Shown here: positions 8,850-17,383 of the stretch, in pieces
Layout of the letters: every line of letters starts with the position of its first letter
Numbering within the stretch: the first letter of the stretch is position 1
Source of the DNA: Xaviernesmea oryzae
GTDB taxonomy: Bacteria; Pseudomonadota; Alphaproteobacteria; Rhizobiales; Rhizobiaceae
Assembly (NCBI RefSeq): GCF_900109605.1
Contig: NZ_FOAM01000006.1
Span: 186,001 to 250,000 of the forward strand
Direction: 5' to 3'
Length of the DNA: 64,000 nucleotides
Program-made: the position numbers and the translations under genes
The notes under the pieces: generated by a model
Seen by the model: the letters and a program-made list of their open reading frames with translations, nothing else
Told to the model about the DNA's origin: nothing
Databases searched by the model: none

Positions 8850-9212
8850 ATGAACCCCAGCTATCTCCTTCTCTATGTCACCGATGTCGCCAAGAGTGCG
8901 GAGCTTTACAGCCAGATCTTCTCGACGACCCCGGTCGAACAATCACCCGGCTTCGCACTCTTCGCGCTCGACACGCTGCGTGTCGGTCTTTGGCGGCGCG
9001 AGAATGTCGAGCCGGCGGTCACGGCACCGGCCGGCGGGCTGGAGATTGGCTTTGCAGTTGAGACCGATGGCGAACTCGAAGCCACGCTGCAAAACTGGAC
9101 AGCCCTGGGCCTTACCCTGCTGCAGCCGATCGAAGCCAAGGAATTCGGCCTGACCATGACGATGAGCGACCCGGACGGCCACCGGCTACGGGCCTTCGTT
9201 CCCGCCCAATAA
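8850..9212 (+). CDS. VOC-superfamily protein (glyoxalase/bleomycin-resistance fold)
   Basis: A 120-residue protein of the vicinal-oxygen-chelate fold. It starts MNPSYLLLYVTDVAKSAELY and ends with MSDPDGHRLRAFVP, the paired beta-alpha-beta-beta-beta modules of this family. I chose the ATG at 8850 because an AAAAGGA ribosome site lies 7 bases upstream. The frame is open further upstream without family similarity. VOC proteins include lyases, dioxygenases and drug-binding proteins, so the specific reaction cannot be assigned. It follows the WYL regulator gene. Confidence 0.88.
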   Translation: MNPSYLLLYVTDVAKSAELYSQIFSTTPVEQSPGFALFALDTLRVGLWRRENVEPAVTAPAGGLEIGFAVETDGELEATLQNWTALGLTLLQPIEAKEFGLTMTMSDPDGHRLRAFVPAQ

Positions 9213-9647
9213 CCCTCTGCCTTGTCGGCGGCCGAAACCGGGCGCCGACAAGGCCGATGATTGGCGCCGGGATCCGTCTCACGATTTGCTCTTGCGCTTC
9301 TTTACCTTCCCGATTTCCCGCATCAGCGCGCGAAAATCGTCAGCCGCATCGCGCTCCGCTCCGGTCAGCGTCTCGTCCTGCTCGAGCCTGTCGAGAAGGA
9401 TGGCCAGCACATCCTGACAGAGGCCGATCTGCCGGCCTTAGCTCGCGACATCCCGAACGATCTCAGCCTCCACCTTCGAATCCCCGGAGATGAAGGGTTA
9501 GGGGCTGCTGCAGGATGAAACGAGCCACGGCGGACGCTCCTCGCTCACGAGATGGGCGTCCAGCCCAGCCAAACGGCCAGACGACGCGAAGGCTGCCTGT
9601 AACGTCTCGTCAACTTCGCGTTGAAAGCGAAAACTGCCGTCTCAAAG
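9213..9647. other. Region between VOC and beta-glucosidase genes
   Basis: Apart from the decayed gene at 9279-9491, I see no coding or structural feature in this 435-base region. The two flanking genes are convergent, so no promoter is expected for either of them. Confidence 0.5.
9279..9491 (-). pseudogene. Decayed small gene (in-frame stop, start lost)
   Basis: The minus strand encodes a protein-like sequence in one frame. It reads SGDSKVEAEIVRDVAS, then TAA (complement of 9438-9440), then GRQIGLCQDVLAILLDRLEQ and DETLTGAERDAADDFRALM, ending in a Lys-rich tail KVKKRKSKS and TGA. A second TAA lies just upstream (9498-9500), and the codon where a start would fit reads ATC (9489-9491). Restoring Tyr at the internal stop would give an uninterrupted protein of about 70 residues. 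The continuity across the stop suggests a recently inactivated helical protein. Similarity to short rhizobial hypothetical proteins is my recollection, not a search. Confidence 0.45.
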
Positions 9648-11021
9648 TCAGCCCGCCTCACCATGCGCCCGCGCCAACGCCTGGTACCACTCGCCGCTCT
9701 TCTTGATAGTCCGAACCTGGGTGTCGTAATCGACATGGACGATGCCGAAGCGCATGCGATAGCCTTCCGCCCACTCGAAATTGTCCATCAGGCTCCAGGC
9801 GAAATAGCCCTTCATCGGATAGCCCTCGGCAATCAGATCGGCCGTCACCGCCAGATGATCGGCAATGTAATCGAGCCGCGGCTGATCGTCGACGATACCG
9901 TCGACCACGCTCATATTGTAGCAGGCGCCATTCTCGGTGATGTAGCAGGCCGGCAGGTCGTAGCGGGCGTTGAGGGTACGGATGCAGTCGCCCAGCGCCG
10001 GGGCGAAGACTTCCCAGCCGATATCGGTCTTTACCTGACTCACGGGCGGGGCCGGCACCGTTGCCGGAAATTCGGCGCCCTCTCTCGGATCGTCGGCAAT
10101 GCGCATCGGCGTGTAATAGTTGATCCCCCACCAGTCGAGCGGCTGGTGGATGATGTCGAGATCACCGTCCTCAATCTCAGGCATGCGTTCGCCCAGCGCG
10201 CTGAGGAAGCGCTCGGGATAGGCGCCCTTGAAGATCGGGCCGAAGAAGACGCCATTGTGGAAATCGAAGGCGCGCTCGGACGCAGCCCGGTCGGCCGCGC
10301 TGTCGCTGCCGGGAATGACGTGCATGGGATTGATGACGATGCCGACAGGCAGGTCCGGCCGTTCCTCGCGGATCGCCTGCACGCCAAGGCCGTGAGCCAG
10401 ATTGGTGAAGTGCAGCGCGTGCAATGCCGCATCCATGCTGCGCTCGCCCGGTGCGTGAATGCCGTAGAGATGGCTGAGCCAGACGGAACACCAGGGCTCG
10501 TTGAAGGTCGCCACCGCATCCAGCCGATCTCCCAGCCGGGCGATGACGGTCTTGGCATAGCGCTGATAGGCATAAGCCGTCGAACGTGCCGTCCAGCCGC
10601 CATCGCCCGAAAGCGTCAGCGGCAGATCCCAATGATAGAGCGTCGCGAAGGTCTTGATCCCGCGCGCCTTGCAACCATCGACCAGCCGGTCATAGAAGTC
10701 GAGGCCCTTTTCGTTGATCGGTCCGGTGCCGTCGGGAATGATGCGCGGCCAGGCGATCGAGAAGCGATAGGCATCGACGCCGAGGCTTTTGATCAGGTCG
10801 AGATCATCCTCCAGCCGGTTGTAGTGATTGCAGGCGACATCGCCATTATGGCGGCCAAACACACGGCCCGGCATATTGGAAAAGGCATCCCAGATCGACG
10901 GCTTGCGGCCATCGGCCTTGGCCGCACCTTCTATTTGGAAAGAGGCCGTCGCAACGCCGAAGATGAAGTCGGCGGGGAAGCGGGCGGCGAGCGTTTTGGG
11001 ATCCGTCTTCAAGCTGGTCAT
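9648..11021 (-). CDS. GH1 beta-glucosidase
   Basis: A 457-residue family 1 glycoside hydrolase. It begins with DFIFGVATASFQIEGA, the N-terminal signature of the family. The acid/base Glu sits in TFNEPW (about residue 175) and the nucleophile Glu in YITENGA (about residue 363). WSLMDNFEWAEGY completes the substrate-binding site. There is no signal peptide, so it acts in the cytosol on imported beta-glucosides. I chose the ATG at 11021, since the protein families start close to this point. An upstream in-frame ATG at 11042 is possible. A LacI-type operator lies at 11047-11060. No transporter gene adjoins it. Confidence 0.94.
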   Translation of the reverse strand: MTSLKTDPKTLAARFPADFIFGVATASFQIEGAAKADGRKPSIWDAFSNMPGRVFGRHNGDVACNHYNRLEDDLDLIKSLGVDAYRFSIAWPRIIPDGTGPINEKGLDFYDRLVDGCKARGIKTFATLYHWDLPLTLSGDGGWTARSTAYAYQRYAKTVIARLGDRLDAVATFNEPWCSVWLSHLYGIHAPGERSMDAALHALHFTNLAHGLGVQAIREERPDLPVGIVINPMHVIPGSDSAADRAASERAFDFHNGVFFGPIFKGAYPERFLSALGERMPEIEDGDLDIIHQPLDWWGINYYTPMRIADDPREGAEFPATVPAPPVSQVKTDIGWEVFAPALGDCIRTLNARYDLPACYITENGACYNMSVVDGIVDDQPRLDYIADHLAVTADLIAEGYPMKGYFAWSLMDNFEWAEGYRMRFGIVHVDYDTQVRTIKKSGEWYQALARAHGEAG

Positions 11022-11525
11022 GGCGGCGATTCCGATTTCCATGGAACTGAAACGTTGCAGTAAATCTACGGACAGAAAAGTCAATCGCTTGTGCCCGTGT
11101 GCGATGCAAGGGCGCTGTGGCGATTTCTACCTGTAGCGGCAGAAAATTCCAAATTCAGCGCACGACGTCATCCTCCCACCAGCTTGCTCCTGTAAAAGGA
11201 CAGGATGCACCTTCGATTCTCGTGGGATCATTGCTTCATGCAAAACGGGCAATCTGAATGATGAAGGGGCTGTGCTGCGTATCAAAAGTCGAACTATTTG
11301 GGCATGTCGCACAAGCTTTGCGCGAATCGATCCTGGTTCAGATTTTAAACCTCTTCGGTCTAGAATCAGGGGCATGATCGGCATCAGGAAACTGAGACGT
11401 GTCTCGGACGAGAACGCACTCGGTTTTACCGGCGTATCGACTTGCGGAAATGACATGCATCACAACAGGAGCTTGAAGCGCGTGCGTGACCCTGAAGGAT
11501 CGCGATCCGCTTTGGGAATGGCAAC
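11022..11525. other. Intergenic region upstream of GH1 and the small secreted protein
   Basis: These 504 bases lie between two divergent genes. Besides the AACGTT operator at 11047-11060 I find no coding, RNA or repeat signal. Several short open frames occur, but none shows a ribosome site or recognisable sequence. Confidence 0.45.
11047..11060. promoter_or_regulatory. LacI-type operator upstream of the beta-glucosidase
   Basis: CTGAAACGTTGCAG is a 14-base near-perfect palindrome centred on AACGTT, the core of many LacI/GalR operators. It lies 26 bases upstream of the chosen GH1 start, where a bound repressor would block transcription. It resembles the site at 15242-15255. The regulator is not identified in the window. 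Confidence 0.6.
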
Positions 11526-11858
11526 ATGGCAACCATGAAGACACTCCTTCCCTGCGCAGCCTTGCTGCTCTTCTGCATCGCCTTGGCGGCCGTGGACGTT
11601 TTGGGTGAGCAGGCCTTGCAGATCAAGCTGGTCGCACAAGGCATGGCAAACGGTCCGACGGCGGACAATCCCTATACGGGCGCGATCAAAGCGCCGAGCC
11701 CCGGCAGCCCTGACAAGCCCCGCGCGGACACGTCGCAGGTCAAACGGCTCTTCTCGCAGACGACCTATTGCCGAAACGCCGGTGGCGTCATGACCTGCAG
11801 CAGGGTCGAGATCAGCAAGCCCGGGCGCAACCAGGAGGCCAACGGCGGAGAGCCTTGA
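11526..11858 (+). CDS. Small secreted protein, function unknown
   Basis: A 110-residue protein with a clear signal peptide (MKTLLPCAALLLFCIALAAV, with a likely cleavage before residue 30). The mature part is short and hydrophilic, rich in Pro and Ser, and ends with a pair of Cys in TTYCRNAGGVMTC that could form a disulphide in the periplasm. The start may be the ATG at 11526 or the one at 11535. Neither has a strong ribosome site. I do not recognise the family. The signal peptide and Cys pair are the main evidence that it is real. Confidence 0.5.
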   Translation: MATMKTLLPCAALLLFCIALAAVDVLGEQALQIKLVAQGMANGPTADNPYTGAIKAPSPGSPDKPRADTSQVKRLFSQTTYCRNAGGVMTCSRVEISKPGRNQEANGGEP

Positions 11859-12026
11859 GGCCAAGCGTCTCCGTCCGGCAGGCAGACGCAGAGAAGCCAG
11901 ACGCAGACAAGACATCGGGCGCTCATCGAGCGCACGATGTCCAGCACCTCAGGCTGCGGCATGCGGCTTCCTCTCAAACGCCTGCGATTGAGAGGAACGA
12001 TGCACGCGACGCTCTCCAGGTCAGGA

Positions 12027-13211
12027 TCAAGCCTTGACCCAGGCGCCGTTGCGCTTGGAGGACTGCACGCAGGCATCGACGAAGAGCATGCCCTTCATAC
12101 CGTCATCGATGGTGGGATAAAGGACTTCGGCGTCGGGTGCCGTGCCCTTGCGACGCGCATGGATGGCGCGGGCGGCCTCCATATAGATATTGGCGAAACC
12201 TTCGAGATAGCCTTCGGGATGGCCGCCGGGAATGCGGGTGACACGAGCGGCCTCGGGCCCGGCACCGGCACCGGCGCGGGTGATCAGGCGCTTGGGTTCG
12301 CCGAAGGGCGTGTACCAAAGATAGTTCGGGTCCTTTTGCGTCCATTCCAGGCCGCCCTTGGTGCCATAGATGCGGACCTGAAGCCCGTTTTCATGACCCG
12401 GTGCCACCTGGCTGCACCAGAGCATGCCCTTGGCGCGCACGCCGTCCTTCTCCTTGAAGCGCATCATCACATGGGCGTTGTCGTCGAGCGGACGGCCCTC
12501 CACAAAGCTGTCGAGATCGGCAGCCAGTTCGTCCAGTTCCAGTCCTGAGACGAAGCAGCCGAGATTATAGGCATGGGTGCCGATGTCGCCGGTGGAGCCT
12601 CCGGCGCCGGATTGAGCCGGATCGGTACGCCAGCTTGCCTGCTTGGAGCCGGTCTTTTCCACCGCTTCCGTCAGCCAGTCCTGCGGATACTCCATCTGCA
12701 CCAGACGCACGGCACCGATGGCGCCTTCAGCCACCATGGCGCGGGCCTGGCGCACCATGGGATAGCCCGTGTAATTATGGGTCAACACGAAAAGCGCATC
12801 GCTCTCGTCCACCAGCTTCTTGAACTTGCGCGCATCGCCCAGAGTCGAGGTCAGCGGCTTGTCGCAGATCACATGGATGCCGCGCTTGAGAAACTCCTTG
12901 GCGGCGGCATAGTGGACATGGTTGGGCGTCACGATCGCGACCGCCTCGATCCCGTCCTTCAGCCGTGCCTCGCGAATCGCCATTTCTTTAAAGTCAGAAT
13001 AGGTGCGCGCGGGATCGAGCCCGAGTTCCAGGCCCGAAGCCTTGGCCTTTTCCGGCGTCGAGGACAGGGCGCCCGCCACCAGCTGAAACTCCCCATCCAG
13101 ACGCGCGGCCATGCGATGCACGGCGCCGATGAAGGCGCCGGAGCCACCGCCGACCATGCCGAGCCGGATCGGTGCCTCGCGCTTGGTCTCATTGTTGCTT
13201 TCGATAGCCAT
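12027..13211 (-). CDS. Gfo/Idh/MocA-family oxidoreductase
   Basis: A 394-residue NAD(P)-dependent dehydrogenase. The Rossmann fold opens with IRLGMVGGGSGAFIGAVHR. The catalytic-site landmarks are VTPNHVHYAAAKEFL, the DKP motif in VICDKPLTSTL, and GDIGTHAYNLGCF with the conserved His. These enzymes oxidise or reduce sugars, inositols or their derivatives in the cytosol. The ATG at 13211 is preceded by GAGGAGG at good spacing, which decides the start against an upstream ATG at 13226. It lies upstream of a sugar-phosphate isomerase gene on the same strand, separated by an oppositely oriented acetyltransferase gene. The substrate is unknown. Confidence 0.92.
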   Translation of the reverse strand: MAIESNNETKREAPIRLGMVGGGSGAFIGAVHRMAARLDGEFQLVAGALSSTPEKAKASGLELGLDPARTYSDFKEMAIREARLKDGIEAVAIVTPNHVHYAAAKEFLKRGIHVICDKPLTSTLGDARKFKKLVDESDALFVLTHNYTGYPMVRQARAMVAEGAIGAVRLVQMEYPQDWLTEAVEKTGSKQASWRTDPAQSGAGGSTGDIGTHAYNLGCFVSGLELDELAADLDSFVEGRPLDDNAHVMMRFKEKDGVRAKGMLWCSQVAPGHENGLQVRIYGTKGGLEWTQKDPNYLWYTPFGEPKRLITRAGAGAGPEAARVTRIPGGHPEGYLEGFANIYMEAARAIHARRKGTAPDAEVLYPTIDDGMKGMLFVDACVQSSKRNGAWVKA

Positions 13212-13392
13212 GTTTCTCCTCCTCATCCATCCCGACTGGATCTTTCATCCGGAATCCATTAGCATCCCCTGCAAGCAAAAGGATGCCCTGACAATGAACA
13301 ACTGAGCGTCAACCTCTCTGGAGGTCGATCACCCTGCCCGCAGCGCCACAAGCGGCTCCGGGCTTGCTCAGTTCTGTTTCAAGGTCCGCATC

Positions 13393-14028
13393 ATGCCATT
13401 GCTCAATGCCGAAGCCCTGCATCCGATCATGCTGCCAGACGGCACACTTTACCGCGATACCGTTCATCTCAAGCACGCGGTCATCCATCCGCGCATGGAG
13501 ATCGGTGACTTCAGCTACTACACCCATTCCGGCAAGGTCGAAGAGACTGCTGGGATCCTGGCCCCGTATCTGTTCCCGACCAGTAGGGAAAAGCTCGTCA
13601 TCGGCCGTTACGTGCAGATCGCGCGCGGCAGTTATTTCATCAGCGCCGACGCCAATCACCCGATGGATGGCTTCACCACCTATCCGTTTCGCATCTTCAA
13701 TCCGGAAACCTTTGGTTATCCGAACCTGCCCTATCGCGATACCATCGTCGGCCATGACGTCTGGATCTGCCACAAGGCCACGATCATGTCCGGCGTCACC
13801 ATCGGCCATGGCGCGATCATCGCGGCGGAGGCGGTCGTCACCCGCGACATTCCGCCTTACGCCATTGTCGGCGGCAATCCCGCCCGCCTGATCCGCATGC
13901 GTTATCCGCAAGAGGTCATCGACCTGCTTCTCACTATTGCCTGGTGGGACTGGCCCATGGACAAGCTGGAGGCCAATCTCGCCATTCTGGAACGTGGCGA
14001 CCTGGAAGCGCTGAAGGCACTCGCCTGA
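13393..14028 (+). CDS. CatB-type O-acetyltransferase (left-handed beta-helix)
   Basis: A 211-residue hexapeptide-repeat acetyltransferase. Turns of the left-handed helix are seen as IVGHDVWICHKATIMSGV and then TIGHGAIIAAEAVVTRD. The catalytic His is likely in SADANHPMDG (about residue 90). The C-terminal IVGGNPARLIRMRY is characteristic of xenobiotic/chloramphenicol acetyltransferases of the CatB/Vat group. It transfers acetyl from acetyl-CoA to a hydroxyl, of a sugar or an antibiotic. The gene is inserted on the opposite strand between two sugar-metabolism genes. Antibiotic resistance should not be assumed. Confidence 0.9.
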   Translation: MPLLNAEALHPIMLPDGTLYRDTVHLKHAVIHPRMEIGDFSYYTHSGKVEETAGILAPYLFPTSREKLVIGRYVQIARGSYFISADANHPMDGFTTYPFRIFNPETFGYPNLPYRDTIVGHDVWICHKATIMSGVTIGHGAIIAAEAVVTRDIPPYAIVGGNPARLIRMRYPQEVIDLLLTIAWWDWPMDKLEANLAILERGDLEALKALA

Positions 14029-14084
14029 CAGGCAAGCGCCCTGATCAGCCCCTCCAGACGAAGGGCTGGTCAGGGATGCATGGA

Positions 14085-15137
14085 TCAGAGCCCCAGCATG
14101 CGCCGGTTGGCGGCCTCGTCCGTGCCGCCGGCAGCGAAATCGTCGAAGGCCTTGTCGGTGACGCGGATGATATGGTGCTTGACGAACTCGGCACCCTCAC
14201 GCGCGCCGTCCTCGGAATTCTTCAGCGCACATTCCCATTCGACCACGGCCCAGCCGTCGAAATCATTGGCAGTGAGCTTGGAGAAAACCGCGCCGAAATC
14301 CACCTGCCCGTCGCCGAGCGAGCGGAAGCGGCCGGCCCGGTTGACCCAGCCTTGATAGCCGCCATAGACGCCCTGCCGCCCGGTCGGGTTGAACTCCGCA
14401 TCCTTCACATGGAACATGCGGATGCGGTCTTTGTAGATGTCGATATTGTCCAGATAATCCAGGCATTGCAGCACGTAATGCGAGGGATCGTAGAGCATGC
14501 AGGCGCGGGCATGATTGCCGGTGCGCTCCAGAAACATCTCGTAGGTCACGCCGTCATGCAGATCCTCGCCGGGATGGATCTCGTAGCAGACGTCGACGCC
14601 GCACTCCTCGGCATGATCGAGGATCGGCGTCCAGCGGCGAGCCAGTTCGTCAAAGGCGGTTTCCACCAGGCCGGCCGGGCGCTGCGGCCAGGGATAGATA
14701 AAGGGCCAAGCCAGCGCGCCGGAAAAGGTGGCATGCGCCGTCAGGCCGAGATTTCTAGAGGCGCTGAGCGCCATCTTCACCTGCTCGACAGCCCATTCCT
14801 GGCGCGCCTTGGGATTGCCGCGCACTTCGGGCGCCGCAAAACCGTCAAAGGCCTCGTCATAAGCGGGATGCACCGCCACGAGCTGGCCCTGCAGATGGGT
14901 CGAAAGCTCGGTCACTTCGACACCGTTCTCGCGCGCCTTGCCGGCAAATTCGTCGCAATAATCCTTCGAGCCCGCTGCCTTCTTCAGGTCGATCAGCTGG
15001 CTTGCCCAGGTCGGTACCTGCACGCCGACATAGCCCTTATCGGCGGCCCATTTGGTGATGGCATCCCAGGAATTAAACGGCGCGGCGTCGCCTGCGAACT
15101 GGCCGAGGAAGATGCCCGGCCCCTTGATCGTCTTCAT
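14085..15137 (-). CDS. Sugar-phosphate isomerase/epimerase (TIM barrel)
   Basis: A 350-residue protein of the AP-endonuclease-2 / xylose-isomerase-like barrel family. It starts MKTIKGPGIFLGQFAGDAAP. Metal-ligand motifs typical of the fold are visible: CYEIHPGED, YDPSHYVLQCLD, MFHVKDAEF and WAVVEWECAL. The ATG at 15137 has a GGAGGAG ribosome site 6 bases upstream, which decides the start. Enzymes of this type interconvert ketoses or inositol derivatives. A LacI operator sits 105 bases upstream. With the Gfo/Idh dehydrogenase gene further downstream it probably forms a sugar or polyol pathway, but I cannot name the substrate. Confidence 0.9.
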   Translation of the reverse strand: MKTIKGPGIFLGQFAGDAAPFNSWDAITKWAADKGYVGVQVPTWASQLIDLKKAAGSKDYCDEFAGKARENGVEVTELSTHLQGQLVAVHPAYDEAFDGFAAPEVRGNPKARQEWAVEQVKMALSASRNLGLTAHATFSGALAWPFIYPWPQRPAGLVETAFDELARRWTPILDHAEECGVDVCYEIHPGEDLHDGVTYEMFLERTGNHARACMLYDPSHYVLQCLDYLDNIDIYKDRIRMFHVKDAEFNPTGRQGVYGGYQGWVNRAGRFRSLGDGQVDFGAVFSKLTANDFDGWAVVEWECALKNSEDGAREGAEFVKHHIIRVTDKAFDDFAAGGTDEAANRRMLGL

Positions 15138-15473
15138 CTGATCTCCTCCCGCCTGATGAGCCCGGCAGACGCGAAGGCGCCGGGTAATCTTTTCTTGCCC
15201 CATCCGCCTCCTTGGGGCCGGGACTGCCGTCACAAACGCAGTGTAAACGTTTGCATGCGAGCGGAAGGTACCAGTTTGGAGCCTGGAAGCAAGCCGCCAG
15301 CACGCGAAAAAGCCGCTGACGGAAAGCAATTTTTCATATTTTCTTCAGCGACTTAGAGAGCAAACGCGCTCAGGCGCGCGCCTTCCGGCACGCGCCGCTG
15401 CATCTCTAACCGCTTCTTCGCCGAGGCCCGGCCAGCGTCGGCCTCGACCCCCGCCAAGCTTACCGCCTATGCA
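15138..15473. other. Intergenic region between isomerase and chemoreceptor genes
   Basis: The 336 bases hold the LacI-type operator at 15242-15255 and the promoter region of the isomerase gene. Nothing else is recognised. The chemoreceptor gene ends at 15474 on the same strand. Confidence 0.5.
15242..15255. promoter_or_regulatory. LacI-type operator upstream of the sugar isomerase
   Basis: TGTAAACGTTTGCA is a palindrome centred on AACGTT with only one mismatched base pair. It closely matches classic LacI/GalR operators. It lies 105 bases upstream of the isomerase start codon. The same core occurs before the beta-glucosidase gene (11047-11060). Confidence 0.68.
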
Positions 15474-16997
15474 TCACCCTGCGCTGCGCAAGCGGCTGCT
15501 TGAGGCGACGTCCGCCGTCGAACCGTGACCGACCCGCGCGGAGGTGCGGAACTGGCCGATCAGATCTTTCAGGTTGCCGCTGACCTCGGCAAGCGCATGG
15601 GTCGCCGCATTGGTCTGTTCGACCATGGCGGCATTCTGCTGCGTTGCCTGGTCCATGCTGGTGATGGCCGAATTGATCTCGCTGATGCCGGAGGCCTGTT
15701 CGCGCGCGGAGCTGGCGATCGCATCGATATGTTCGTTGATGCCGACAACCTGGCTACCGATCGTCTGCAGCGCGTCGCCGGCGCGATTGACCAGCGAAAC
15801 GCCCTTCAGAACTTCGTTGAAAGAGCTGTCGATCAGCCCCTTGATTTCGCGTGCGGCATCGGCGGATTTTTGCGCGAGTTCGCGCACCTCCTGCGCCACC
15901 ACGGCGAAACCCTTGCCCGCCTCGCCGGCACGCGCAGCCTCCACACCGGCATTCAATGCCAGGAGATTGGTCTGGAAGGAAATCTGATCGATGACGCTGA
16001 TGATCTGCGTCACCTTGCGTGAGGAGTCCTCGATCGCACTCATGGCCGCCACGGCCTCGGCAACCACGGCGCCCGAGCGGCCAGCCTCTTCCGTCGTGCG
16101 GGCCACAATGTCACGGGCTAGATGGGCACGCTCCGCCGACTGGCCGGAGATGGTTGTGATCTGCTCCAGCGCCGCAGCCGTTTCCTCGAGCGAGGCTGCC
16201 TGATGCTCCGTACGCTTGGCCATGTCATCGGCGGCCGAAAGCATTTCATGGGCGTTGTCGGACGCGTCCTGCGCCGCGCCCGCCACAGCATGCATGGCAT
16301 CGTCGAGGCGATCGATCGCCCGGTTGAAATTCTGCCTGAGACTTTCGAACTGCGGGGCGAGCGCGTCACCGATCTGGCTCGTCAGATCGCCTTCAGCCAG
16401 CGAGACGAGCGATCGCTCCAGCGCGAAGAGCGCCGCTGTCTGCTCACGCCGCTCTTCGGCCTGCTGCGCTTCAAGCCGCGCCCGCTGCTCCTGCAGCGTG
16501 TCGAGATAAACGGTGATGGCATAATCCATATCGACGAGCGCAGCCTTGACGACGGACGTGATCCGATCGCTCACGCCCTTAGCGCGCGGGCGATGGAGAA
16601 AGCCGGACAGTTCCTTTTCCACGATGCTTTTCAGCAAGGCTTCGAGCATCAGGCTATATCCGCCTATGTACCAGCGCGGCTCCAGGCCGATGCGGGCATG
16701 GGCCTTGCCGATAGCGTTGACTTTCTGGGCATATCCCTCGTCGAACCGGCCGGAGGCGATGGTTTCCCAATGCTGCGCCTGGGCTTGCTTGGCCGCCTGG
16801 ACATGGGCCTGATCGCGGAAAAACTTGGAGGTATGGGGATGATGCGCGATCTTGGCGTAGAACTGATCCAGCGCCGGGCCGACCGAGGTGGAAATCAGGG
16901 GCAGGATGTCTGCGAGCGTCGCGCGCTGCTCCTGCCCGAGATTGACGAAATCGAGCCGCGCCTGCAGATCGGAGATGGATGTGGTGGTGTCGCTCAT
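15474..16997 (-). CDS. Globin-coupled methyl-accepting chemotaxis protein
   Basis: A 507-residue cytoplasmic chemoreceptor. The N-terminal protoglobin domain (about residues 10-160) includes the proximal His in IGKAHARIGLEPRWYIGGY. The C-terminal coiled-coil signalling domain (about 250-490) has the hairpin tip with ISVIDQISFQTNLLALNAGV and then EAARAGEAGKGFAVVAQEVR. There are no membrane helices, so it senses inside the cell, as in HemAT oxygen receptors. It lacks a C-terminal CheR-docking pentapeptide. I chose the ATG at 16997, since upstream sequence has no family features. No che genes lie nearby. The ligand is presumably O2 or another gas bound to heme. Confidence 0.93.
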   Translation of the reverse strand: MSDTTTSISDLQARLDFVNLGQEQRATLADILPLISTSVGPALDQFYAKIAHHPHTSKFFRDQAHVQAAKQAQAQHWETIASGRFDEGYAQKVNAIGKAHARIGLEPRWYIGGYSLMLEALLKSIVEKELSGFLHRPRAKGVSDRITSVVKAALVDMDYAITVYLDTLQEQRARLEAQQAEERREQTAALFALERSLVSLAEGDLTSQIGDALAPQFESLRQNFNRAIDRLDDAMHAVAGAAQDASDNAHEMLSAADDMAKRTEHQAASLEETAAALEQITTISGQSAERAHLARDIVARTTEEAGRSGAVVAEAVAAMSAIEDSSRKVTQIISVIDQISFQTNLLALNAGVEAARAGEAGKGFAVVAQEVRELAQKSADAAREIKGLIDSSFNEVLKGVSLVNRAGDALQTIGSQVVGINEHIDAIASSAREQASGISEINSAITSMDQATQQNAAMVEQTNAATHALAEVSGNLKDLIGQFRTSARVGHGSTADVASSSRLRSAG

Positions 16998-17383
16998 TCT
17001 TGGCCCCAAGCAGCTGCGTCCGCGCCGGTCCTTAAAGCCTGCGCGAGAAGAAGATGACCGAGCGGCAACGGCGCGGCGCTGTGCCGATCCGCCCCCGGAA
17101 CGACACCAAGCCGAAAGTCCATACAGGCGAGCAGGCTGAACCAGCCCTGCCGTCGCGCCGCGCACTGCGGGAAAAACCATGCCTTGCGGTTGCACTCAGT
17201 CATTGACTGGACCATCGCAGCAGCGCCCTAACAAGGATTTAACCAAGCCGAATCCCTTATCAGAATTAGGGATCACTCCAGTTCGATCGAATAAAATGTA
17301 ATCATGAACTTTCGTAGCAAAGACATTGATCAGTCAGCGCCGACCTACCATAAAGGTGGGGGCCGGCGCTGACCGTATTTGGC
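16998..17383. other. Region between xylA and the chemoreceptor gene
   Basis: These 386 bases hold the putative xylA terminator (17333-17373) and the upstream region of the chemoreceptor gene. I see no gene. The stretch 17230-17330 is more AT-rich than its surroundings and is the likely promoter area. Confidence 0.45.
17333..17373 (-). terminator. Putative xylA terminator hairpin
   Basis: GTCAGCGCCG and CGGCGCTGAC form a perfect 10-bp stem with a 21-base loop that itself holds a short ACC/GGT pairing. It starts 11 bases past the xylA stop codon. There is no strong T-run, so it may act with Rho or as a 3'-stabilising hairpin. Confidence 0.55.

Noticed and set aside
9621-11063. Open frame of 480 codons on the plus strand
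   Set aside because: Antisense to the beta-glucosidase gene, whose active-site motifs are intact.
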